Assembly: GCA_943735955.1 (NCBI GenBank)
Contig: OX030960.1
Location: 3,798,233 to 3,862,232 of the forward strand
Origin: Piscicola geometra
Taxonomy: Eukaryota; Annelida; Clitellata; Hirudinida; Piscicolidae
DNA length: 64,000 nt
Direction of reading: 5' to 3'
Shown: positions 28,342-37,552 of the stretch, one piece after another
How positions within the stretch are numbered: position 1 is the first letter of the stretch
Layout of the letters: every line of letters begins with the position of its first letter
Program-made: the position numbers and the translations under genes
Notes under the pieces: generated by a model
What the model saw: only the letters and a program-made list of their open reading frames with translations
Database searches by the model: none
What the model was told of the DNA's origin: nothing

Positions 28342-29518
28342 GCAACCAGCCAAGAAATCAATTCGCTTCCGTTAAAATAATGTCATATTTTGTAGTCGCG
28401 TGACGAACGTAAATAGAAAATATGTTTCTGTAATGGAAGCTTCACTTAAACTGCAAGTGCGAACAATATGGGAGGGATTGCGTGGCGAAAAGTGCCTGCT
28501 TACGTGCTAAAGGATGCTCTTTATGTAGAAACAATGCATTTTTTTATGACTGCTGCTAGTATGAACATATCATATGCTCTTAATTTACAAGTCTGATTTA
28601 AGGCGCTAATCTCGAGAGATAATCGCTATCAGCGCTTGCGCACCGATTTATGGTGACTATTTGAGTGGAACTGTGAGAAACAAATTTGATGTGTTTAATG
28701 TTCAGCAATGAAATAGGAACCCTACTTCTATTGTGTGTTTTACAATACACGATTTTTTAAGGCAGCCTTTTCTATGGTAGATAACAATAAAACTTTTACG
28801 CTTTTACATCGCTTGCTCGACTAATTCGGAATTTAACATTCGCTGCTCCCTTCAAAGGCCGATTTGAACTTTCTCATCCAATGAGCAAGGCAATGAATGG
28901 CTGCCGCTAGCTTTTGACCTGAGCGTTCGATCACGCAGCACCCATGTTTTATTGCCTTCTAATGTTTGCCAGTGCATTGATTCTGCTTTGAATTTCTCTT
29001 CGACCGCTCAATACACGTACATTTATTCGTTAGTATTGTTTTCTGATTAAATGACTATTCCACACATTGATTAACAAATGAGATAAAGGCTGTCAACGCA
29101 CTAATTAATACAACGTAAAACAACTCCGTGCAGAAAAATTTTCGGCAAACAAGAACATTTATTCTTATGTTATAACCTATAACACAAGAAGAAATGGAAT
29201 GGTTTGGCGAAAAAATAACTTCTTGGATACAATTATATAATCTTGCATCTCAGACTAGTTAGATTATTTCAGATATCACAAAAGTGCGTCTTTATAGATT
29301 TCTTTTGTATTCTCTTTTCTATTCGTTTTATTACGTACGCGGCACTTAGGATTAAGTTTGTCGTGTGATCTTGCGACAATCTCTGTCTCTCTAAAACATG
29401 CTACGCTTAGATATATTTATTTACTCTTAGACTTTTAAGAATTTCAACAATATTTTTTAATATAACTAAAATAAAGTGCCACATCAACTTGTTATTTAAT
29501 TTATACTTTTAAATTTCC
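28342..29518. other. Upstream flank of SGPL1
   Basis: No coding sequence. A more complex stretch at about 28370-29100 resembles the other GC-richer islands of the desert and lies closest to the SGPL1 start, so it is a candidate for SGPL1 promoter-proximal sequence. The last 400 bp is plain AT-rich DNA. No TATA box or initiator can be assigned with confidence. Confidence 0.35.
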
Positions 29519-30785
29519 ATGGAGCTTTTCGAAGTAAGTTTTTTAACTTAGAAATCCTATATTAATAAAATATTTTATTTGATAAAATTATTTTCGAAAT
29601 CTAAGTTTTATGATTAAAATTTTCATAACTTAAACTGACATATCTTTCATTAGAAAGATCATTATAATTTACCAGAGTACTTTCAGTTTCTTAATTAACT
29701 TTAAGATGTAAATAATTAAACTGTCATCTCTTACTTTATCATTAAAAATAACAGAGTTATTTGTCACTGGTCACTCATGAAGTGAGTCACAAGTGGCAGG
29801 ACATCAGGAGGTTTATTAACAAGTCATGTGCCCACTTGGAGCCATGGCAAATCCTTTTTCTCTCTGTTGCAACAACAGTTATTGCCATCACAATTTGGAA
29901 CTTTCTTTTCAAACGGAATAAAAGTTATAACATCATGAATATTTAAACTTATATGTTCAAAAAACTGTTTTAATTGAGTATATTGTTTAAACACAAGATT
30001 CAAGTTCAAATATTTTTATTGCATTCAGAACAGACTTATAAATAATTCAAAACTCAACAGAATTGTTTTACATTTTCTATAAACCACTTCTTGATGCTCC
30101 ATTAGGCTTATGGGGTCGAATGAAGGCTTCCTTCTTCAGAGTTGTGAGGAATCTTCCCATAGTGAAGGGCAAGATTGCAAACCTAATGGGAGAACAGTAC
30201 AAAGAGCTCGAGGCGATGTTCCAGAAGACGAACAAGGGCTTGCCTTACATCTTGCAACTGCCCGAGAAGGGTCTTTCGGAGGTGGGTCGAGGGTGGTCGC
30301 TTAGTGAGGGTTGAAGGAATTTCATTGGTTATGAGTTATAGCTTATGAGTCTACTTTTATCATCACAGAAACAAGTCTTGGCGAAATTGGACGAATACAA
30401 ACAACTTGGTTACGTTTTGACTCATGATTTAGCATCATGATCATCATCATCACCTTGATCATTTTAAAATCATCATCATTATAATCATTACCATCATCAT
30501 CATCATTGACATGCTTTAGTGGACATAGACTGGTCTGAGGGAGCTTGTTCAGGGTCGGTGTACAGCGGACAAAAAGAAATGACCTCACTCATCACCAAGG
30601 TGTTAATGATGATGATAAAGATGGTGATGATGATGATGATGTAGATAATTGTGTAGATAATGATGATGATGATGTAGATAATTGTGTAGATAATGATGAT
30701 GATGCTAATAATATCTTTAATAATGCTTTGGCTCATGATAATCAAGTCACCACACACACACACCGACACACACATCCACTACACA

Positions 30786-30856
<71 letters not shown>

Positions 30857-33800
30857 ACCGACACAAGCACACACACACGCACACACACAGGTGTACGAGG
30901 GGTTCGCGTGGAGCAATCCGCTGCACGCAGACGTCTTTTGCGACGTTAGGAAGATGGAGGTGGAAGTGATCGAGATGACCCTGAAGCTGTTCAATGCAGC
31001 CTCTGGCGCCTGTGGATGTGTAAGGCGTGGTGTGGTTGTTATCTTGAGGGCTGGAATTGTCGTTATTTTGATATTGGTATGGTTGTTATCTGAGGTATTT
31101 GATGAGTGTTGTGGTTGTAATCTCGTGAGTTGAATTGTCTATATTTTTAGAAGTGTATTTTTGCTTTTTTTGCAATGGTGGGTTCAAGTCGAACAAAATT
31201 ATCAAAAAATAAATAATATTTTGGAATAGGTTAGTTTTCCATTGATAAATCGCCCCATGCCATCGCAGATGACCACAGGAGGTACTGAAAGCATCATCCT
31301 GGCGTGTTACGCCTACAGGAACAGGGCTGTGGAAAATGGAATCGAATTTCCGGAGATGTGAGAAAGATGTGGTGGTCGATGCATTGGTGTAGTGTTTCAA
31401 GGATGGTCTAAATAGGTCTAAAACAGTTAGAAACTAAGGCTATTCTCAAGTGCGATACCTAATTGCGGTAATCAACTCCTCTTATCTCCCTTATAACCCC
31501 TCAAGTGTCTTGCCTATTACTGCTCACCCGGCCTTTGACAAAGTGGGTTAACTATTTGATAGCATATCTAATAACCTCGAATTAATGTTTAACCCCTAGC
31601 TATCATTATTTTTCTTAATCAGCTTTTTTAAAATTCTTTTTCACTTTTTTCTATACTTCAAAAGTATGAAAATAACAGTATAAATACATTTTTTGAAAGC
31701 CTAATTATAAATTAGTTATATTTGTAATTAGAAACTTTGGTCTAAATTCCTTTTCAATGGCTACATCACCTTCTAGTTTAATTGTCATAATTGTACTAGT
31801 AATTAACAGCAAAATCATAAATCAAATCCAAGAAAATTCTTTTTCAAACACATTCCCATCTGTTCTATCGATCGTTTTGGTTATCTATTTGTTCAAAAAT
31901 ACTAAACTTAGAGCTCAGTAAACATCATCTAGTCGATATTTTCGACATTATCGTTTCTACTATCATCATCATCATCACCAACATCGTAGTTATCATCATC
32001 ACAGCTACCATAATTATAACCATCATCATCATTATAAACATCACCACCATCATTATAACTTTTGTTATCATCATCATAACCATCACCGCCATCCCTATAA
32101 CCATCACCAACATCATCATAACTAACACAAGCATCACCATAATTACCAGCAGCATCATCATCACCACTGTCATCATCATCATCACCGCTGTCATCATCAT
32201 CATCACCACTGTCATCATCATCACCATCGCACAGGCCGCTTTCATGTTCAACGTGAAGTTGGTGAAGACGGCCTTCGACACGAGGACCTACAAGGCAGAC
32301 GTCAAGGCCATGCGAAAGGCCATCAACAAGAACACCTGCCTCGTGCGTTGCAGACTCAATCATCATTCAATTAACAATTAATTATCGATTGATTATGAAT
32401 TGATAATGAATTGATTATGAATTGATTATGAATTGATTATGAATTGATTATGAATTGATTATGAATTGATTATGAATTGATTATGAATTGATTATGAATT
32501 GATTATGAATTGATTATGAATTGATTATGAATTGATTATGAATTGATTATGAATTGATTATGAATTGATTATGAATTGATTAGCGATTTATCATCAATTC
32601 ATCATCAATGTATTATCAATTGATAATAAACTAATCGTTAATAGACTATCAATCCAGCACCACAAACTCACTACAAACGATCTCTCAAATACCACCTCTC
32701 CTTGCACCAGCTGGTCGGCTCTGCCCCTCACTACCCTCACGGAGTCATCGACCCCATCGCTCAGATATCCGAGGTACTCGCCATCAATGGTTGCGCCTCT
32801 TCCACATTATACCTCGCTATTATTTATTACTATATGTATATAGTCAATAGTCTATTTCAAAACATACCATACAATGTCATATCAAACTCTACCACATCCC
32901 ACTATATTATGCTACGCAATTCTTCATTCACTTCATCTTCATAAACACCACCCATCCACCACCCATCACAATCATCTTCACTTCATATCACCCTTATACA
33001 CACATATACATATAACCCCTTCCTCCTCCTCCTCCTCCCTCCTACAGCTGGCTAAGGAATACGGCTTACCGATGCACGTGGACTGTTGCCTGGGCGGTTT
33101 CATACTGCCCTTCATGGCGACGGCTGGCTACCCCGTCGAGCCCTTCGACTTCACGTTGGACGGAGTGACCAGTATTTCGGCTGATACGCACAAGGTAGCT
33201 GCTGCGGGTGTTAGTTGTTTTGGGGAGGGGAGGGGGGAGTTTTATGAATGCATGCACACGAATGAACACACACACACACGCGTGCACATACACACACACA
33301 AACGCGCACACACACACACACAGTACGGACTGGCTCCGAAGGGTTCTTCAGTACTGATGTACAAACTCAAGGAGTACAGAAGGTTCAATCAATCAATCAA
33401 TCAAATAAATTTATAAAGCATATAATTTGTTTTTTTATTATTTAATTAAAAAGTTGAAAATTTGTGAAAATACATTCTTATCAATTTACTATAAACTCGA
33501 GAGAACACTGCAACAGGCACCAGTACTTCATCGTGCTTGATTGGCCTGGAGGTATCTACGCCTCTCCCACTCTCCTCGGTCCTTGTTGTTGTTGGTGGTG
33601 GTGCTGATGGTTTTATAATTGCTGCTTTTATTTTATTTGGTTGTTGCTGTTGTTGTTGTTGTTGTTGTTACTGTTGGTGGTGTTGGCGTTGATGATTTTA
33701 TTGTTTTTGTTCGAAATGATGATTACTGAAATAATTATAATAAATATAATAATAATTGTTATTTTTATTTGTATTGTGGTTACAGGATCCAGGGCAGGCT

Positions 33801-34934
33801 CTTCTATTGCTGCAACATGGGCTAGCATGATGTACACGGGTCTGCTCATGATGATGATGATTATATAATAAAAATGATAATAATAATAATAATAAGATCA
33901 TCATCATCATTATTATTCACGTAATGGCATCTTTGCAGGCTTGCAAGGTTACATCGACATCACTAGGAACGTCATTGCGACTACAAGGATGCTAGAACAG
34001 GGGTTTGTTTGAAACTTTGTAATACATCACATCCCTTAAAGACACATAAGCAAACATACACACGCACACACATACACACACAGATACAGACACACGCACA
34101 CACACAAACAAACACACACACACACACAGCGTGAACAACACATACGGAGTGTACGCTCTCAAGTCAGAGACTTGCGTACTGGTGATTGGTTCTGAGCACT
34201 TCAACATTTACCGCCTGTCAGACGCCCTCGCCCGCAAAAAGTGGTGCCCGTGCCCGTTGCAGTACCCGTCTTTGTGAGTGCCTGTCTCGCTGGGTGGGGA
34301 GAAGGATGCAAGAAAGAATGAGCGGGGTAGATAGCGAAAAGTTCTGTGGCCACCGATCACTTACGAATCATACTTAACTTTATAATCACAAACCACGCTG
34401 TTATTGGTTGTGATAGCAATACATATGTGGAGGGACTTCACATAGCATCGTCACACACGACAGCATCCACATGGCGATCACACTGATCCACACGAAGCCT
34501 GGAGTGGCCGAGAGGTTCTTGAAGGACCTGGCTGACTGCACCGCTGAGTTGATGAAATGCAAGGACGCCAAGAGTGGAGGAACTGTTAGTCGTTTCTGAC
34601 AAGTTTTAAACAATAATTTAGAATTCAATATTCGTTTTTTATAACTTTTTATAAATCAATCTTTTGCTACCACCATAAGGAATCTTACTTCAAAAAACTA
34701 TCTTTAGCATCTTCACAACCGTCATCATCACCGTCACTACCACCATCATTATAACCACCATCATAACTACCACCACCACCATCATCACCCTCCTAATCAC
34801 AACCACGCCGACAGGCAGCCATTTACGGCATGTCTCAGAGCATTCCTGACTCCTCATTGGTCGAGGACGTAACCAAGGGTTACTTCGACGCATACTACTC
34901 CAATGGCAGAGGAGACGCCATTGCTGCTGCATAG
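29519..34934 (+). CDS. SGPL1: Sphingosine-1-phosphate lyase
   Basis: PLP-dependent ER-membrane enzyme that cleaves sphingosine-1-phosphate to hexadecenal and phosphoethanolamine, the exit step of sphingolipid catabolism. Coding exons: 29519-29533, 29755-29923, 30106-30281, 30369-30408, 30520-30599, 30891-31019, 31269-31357, 31506-31542, 32235-32342, 32711-32773, 33048-33194, 33324-33382, 33517-33578, 33786-33839, 33939-34002, 34130-34273, 34464-34584, 34815-34934; all phases close, 558 aa (human 568). An N-terminal membrane segment follows EPWQ (about residues 36-57). Family blocks seen: [29 protein letters not shown], and [15 protein letters not shown] with the PLP-binding lysine at about 351. 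The C-terminus carries AIYGMSQS. The start exon gives only MELFE before GTAAGT; it is the nearest phase-0 start and the least certain part. It is convergent with SRD5A3. Confidence 0.95.
30428..30510 (+). repeat. CATCAT tract in an SGPL1 intron
   Basis: Imperfect CAT repeats fill most of the 111-bp intron 30409-30519, ending about 10 bp before the acceptor at 30518-30519. Confidence 0.8.
30602..30712 (+). repeat. GATGAT tract with a duplicated GTAGATAATTGTGTAGATAA unit
   Basis: GATGATGAT runs alternate with two copies of a 20-bp unit, making a compound repeat of about 35 bp in the 5' half of an SGPL1 intron. It creates a spurious Asp-rich open frame that should not be annotated. Confidence 0.85.
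30748..30890 (+). repeat. (CA)n microsatellite ending in a 3' splice site
   Basis: About 140 bp of mostly CA dinucleotides, lightly interrupted, ending as CACACACAG directly at the acceptor of the SGPL1 exon that starts at 30891. No separate pyrimidine tract is present. Confidence 0.95.
31961..32228 (+). repeat. CATCAT/CATCACC tract in an SGPL1 intron
   Basis: Roughly 270 bp of imperfect CAT/CAC/TAAC units filling the 3' part of the intron 31543-32234 up to the acceptor. A later section repeats a 20-bp CATCATCATCACCACTGTCAT-type unit about three times. It explains the long Asp- and Met/Val-rich open frames on the other strand. Confidence 0.9.
32390..32583 (+). repeat. 11-bp minisatellite (TTGATTATGAA)n
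   Basis: About 17 almost identical head-to-tail units, with a few diverged units at the left end, inside the SGPL1 intron 32343-32710. The array is followed by related but inverted-looking sequence (ATCATCAATTCATCATCAA). The near-perfect copies suggest recent expansion. Confidence 0.95.
33263..33323 (+). repeat. (CA)n tract ending in a 3' splice site
   Basis: ACACAC with CGCG interruptions ending as CACACACACAG at the acceptor of the SGPL1 exon at 33324. Confidence 0.9.
33383..33428 (+). repeat. Dispersed AATCAATC repeat, copy 2 (partial), at an SGPL1 donor
   Basis: The repeat starts at the first intron base: the donor GTTCAATC is itself the beginning of (CAAT)n. It continues CAAATAAATTTATAAAGC, as in the copies at 24.4 and 58.7 kb, but lacks the second AGCGC arm. 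Confidence 0.5.
34042..34129 (+). repeat. (CA)n tract ending in a 3' splice site
   Basis: CA repeats with scattered interruptions fill the intron 34003-34129 and end as CACACACACAG at the acceptor of the SGPL1 exon at 34130. Confidence 0.9.
34716..34800 (+). repeat. CATCAC tract before the last SGPL1 exon
   Basis: Imperfect CAT/CAC/ACC units end about 14 bp before the acceptor at 34813-34814. Confidence 0.8.
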
Positions 34935-35747
34935 GCTGTCACGCGACGTGGCGTCATGCTTTTTAACCTGCTTTTTTATTTAATATTTTTTACTTTTTTC
35001 ACTTGATTTTTTTTTTTTGATTTTTAAATTTGTTTTTAAGTTTGATATTTTTATGTTAAACTTTTATATGATTGACTTATTTGGATCATTTTTATTGAAA
35101 ACACTTGATTTATAGAAAAAAGTTGATTTAATTTGCGGGCGCCATTGTGGGGCTTGTCAGTGTAAAATGTTATGGGTTTTGTGTGATGGTGGTTCTTGTG
35201 CCGGTCTTATTGATTGTATCTTTCTAAAAGTTTCACTTTCAAATTTGTGCATAATACTCAATTTATATAGTTGTTTATATCCAAATTTTATAATAATTTT
35301 ATGATTTATATCAAAAATCCTATCTTTCGTACGCTGTTATAATAGATGCATTGTGGTACATTCTTGGAAACGCTTCACATATGTGACTAATCAAATTATA
35401 TTTTTTGAAAAAAATGTTTCGTTTTTATAAAAAGCAATTTTTAATATGGGAGAAACTTTACGGAAGAAAAATGAAGTTGAATACGCTGGGAGAAATTTGT
35501 CCGTGTGTGTTGTTGGCTTGTGGATGTGAAGAAACAGATTGGCGACCAGATTAACTATAAGCAGAAAAAAAACTTGATTGAAAAATTGGAAAAAGCCGAA
35601 ATTAATTTTTGAATATTAAATTAAAAGTCATCTCAGCAGCAGAATTAAAATCTATTTGAAAAACATGCAAATTAGCATTACATTATGCAACAACCAGTTA
35701 TGAACAAACAACCCCCCCTTCTCCATCTCAAAATACACAATCATTCT
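34935..35747. other. Intergenic region between convergent SGPL1 and SRD5A3
   Basis: It must hold both 3' untranslated regions. The sequence is T-rich just after the SGPL1 stop. No clear AATAAA was found for either gene; ATTAAA-type variants near 35615-35660 are possible but on uncertain strands. Confidence 0.6.
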
Positions 35748-37337
35748 TCACAAGATGAACGGAATGATGGCTTTACGTTGCGAAGGATACGCCACGAAGT
35801 TAGACTTATACCACGCGTGTGTCAGCAGTGCAGATGCCAACTGGTTGCAGAGCACAAAAAAGAAGAGACAAGCCAGGTTGAAAGACTGGAAGGCGTCTAG
35901 CACGCAGAAGGATGCGTAGATGATGATCTCGAGGAGGTAGTGTGGACAGGAGACGAAGTGGAAGAGGAAGTGACCGGATGGAATGAGGTGTTTGAAGGTT
36001 CTAGCGGTGCCTGTTGGTTTAGACTCACAGTTTAAGTACTAATAATTAGAACTACTATAATAATTAAATTATTAAAAATGATTAGTTTGATAAAAAATAG
36101 GTTAACCTTTTTTGTCAGTTCTGAGTCTAGCGAATGCACGATGAACTTGGTTGTGGTGGTAGCTGGAGATGAAGAAGATGATGATGCCAATGATGTGGTG
36201 TCCTCTTAACTGGTCTTTAAGACTTCCTATGAACAGCCAAAGCACTTGAATTAGCCACTCAAAAATGTATGAAAAGTATAATAAAAATTCGTTATTTAAT
36301 GTATATAAACCAAGAATTTTATCTAAATACCCTTAGTAAACTGTGGAGAGATGGTATCTGAGAGGATGAGGATGGGGAAAGTTGAGTAGAAGAAGACGCC
36401 AAGAATGAAGTGCAGAAGGTTGATACTGGATGCGGAGTAGATGCTGATGTACTTGCATTCCAGAAACCTGTATTTATGTCTTTGAATTAACTCTAACACT
36501 CATAATGGTGGAAAACAATCATTTGAAAAGTTTTTGATTCAATAGTTTGGGAAAAACAAATGATCTAATTTTCATTGAAAAAGTTCCATGCAAAAGATGT
36601 CATGAAGGATAGACAATACAGTATAGACTATACTGTATAGTCTATACTTCAATAGATCTTTTACATATAGTATAAGAAAATAGAAATGTTATAAAAATTA
36701 CCTTCTGATATTTTGAAACCACATCAAAAGAGACAAGAGAATAGGTGTGAGAGAGTCTGTGAAAATATTTTTATGCAATCATGACAAAACTATTATTAAT
36801 ATGCAACATATAATTTATTTTATTGATCATAAAAACTTGTGATTGATGCTTACTCAGTTGTGAGGGTTGTTTGTTGGACTTGATATATTGTAGAAGAGAA
36901 TTCAATTTGGGAGGAAATGGAATGTGTTGGGAATAGCAGTACAATATTAAGAATGCCATTGCTCCATTCACTATGGCCCCAATCAGGTAGAAGTATATGA
37001 AGAAACTGGTTTGAAAAGTTTTTTATAATAATGGTTTTGTAATTATTCAAAATATTTTATTTATGAATAATATTCGGAATAAAATAAATTGTTTGATGTT
37101 GTCGGTGGAGATGATTATGATGATGTTGCAATGGGTGGCTTATAAATGAAATACAGAAAATAACCTTTTTGGAACTTCAATTTTTTTAACAGACGTTTTC
37201 ACTTCGCCCTTAACTTTTCCATAAAAGAAAATTTCTTTGAAAAAGAGTGGGACTACTGGTATAAATGTAATAATTAAATAACCTCCAAAAATAACCACAC
37301 CAAACATAATCCAAACTATGCCTAAAAGATAGACCAT
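35748..37337 (-). CDS. SRD5A3: Polyprenol reductase / steroid 5-alpha-reductase 3
   Basis: ER membrane protein of dolichol synthesis that saturates the alpha-isoprene unit of the polyprenoid precursor, supporting N-glycosylation. Minus-strand exons 37165-37337, 36854-37005, 36702-36756, 36331-36467, 36107-36226 and 35748-36010 join with all phases closing to 299 aa (human 318). The N-terminus is a membrane segment. The body matches the family in order: YGKVKG and EVPK near residue 55, NIRRFLECKYIS, GHHIIGIIIFFISSYHH, SGHFLFHFVSCPHYLLE, and the conserved C-terminal block YKSNFVAYPSQRKAIIPF. The ATG at 37335-37337 is the only in-frame Met at the right distance. It lies 215 bp downstream of the RAD51B stop on the same strand. 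Four or more further hydrophobic stretches fit a multi-pass protein. Confidence 0.94.
36622..36646. repeat. Inverted repeat in an SRD5A3 intron
   Basis: TATAGACTATA, 3-bp spacer, TATAGTCTATA: perfect 11-bp arms inside the intron 36468-36701. An overlapping second palindrome (TACAGTATAG/CTATACTGTA) makes the stretch almost fully self-complementary. Confidence 0.85.
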
Positions 37338-37372
37338 TATAAGCTAGATTTAGTAAAATGATATGCCTATAC

Positions 37373-37395
37373 TAAGACTTAGTAACTAAGTCTTA
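37373..37395. repeat. Hairpin 36 nt upstream of the SRD5A3 start codon
   Basis: TAAGACTTAG, TAA spacer, CTAAGTCTTA: perfect 10-bp arms. It lies in the short RAD51B/SRD5A3 spacer and would fold in an SRD5A3 5' leader. Confidence 0.85.
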
Positions 37396-37492
37396 TAGAA
37401 TCTAGAAATCACTTGGAATAATTTGTTACTTAAATCAACTTTTACAATCTACAAATTGGAAGTTGTACACGATGCTCTAAAGCGTTAAAAAA

Positions 37493-37498
37493 TTTATT
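37493..37498 (-). terminator. Probable RAD51B polyadenylation signal
   Basis: AATAAA on the minus strand, 54 nt beyond the RAD51B stop codon and upstream of the SRD5A3 ATG. Confidence 0.55.
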
Positions 37499-37552
37499 AA
37501 ACTTAAATTTATAAAAAGAATAAATAGATGAAAAGCATAACCAGTTCAAAAG

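Larger units (their letters stand above)
37338..37552 (-). promoter_or_regulatory. RAD51B/SRD5A3 intergenic spacer
   Basis: Only 215 bp separate the RAD51B stop (37553) from the SRD5A3 start (37337) on the same strand. In sense orientation it contains an AATAAA (plus strand TTTATT at 37493-37498) 54 nt after the RAD51B stop, and then two possible acceptors (TTTAG and TTTCTAG). A perfect 10-bp inverted repeat follows at 373-395 of the 37-kb block, about 36 nt before the ATG. So it must serve as the 3' end of one gene and the promoter or 5' leader of the next. Confidence 0.6.

Noticed and set aside
29761..29763. TTG considered as the SGPL1 start
   Set aside because: It is an internal Leu codon of an exon that begins after an acceptor at 29754; the phase-0 exon with ATG at 29519 is a better start.
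30545..31133. Plus-strand frames with Asp and His/Thr repeats
   Set aside because: They read through SGPL1 donors and through GAT and CA repeats of an intron.
31925..32366. Minus-strand Asp-rich and Met/Val-rich frames
   Set aside because: They lie over CAT repeats in an SGPL1 intron and over an SGPL1 exon on the other strand.
32390..32583. Regular array considered as CRISPR
   Set aside because: There are no spacers; it is a head-to-tail 11-bp minisatellite in an animal intron.
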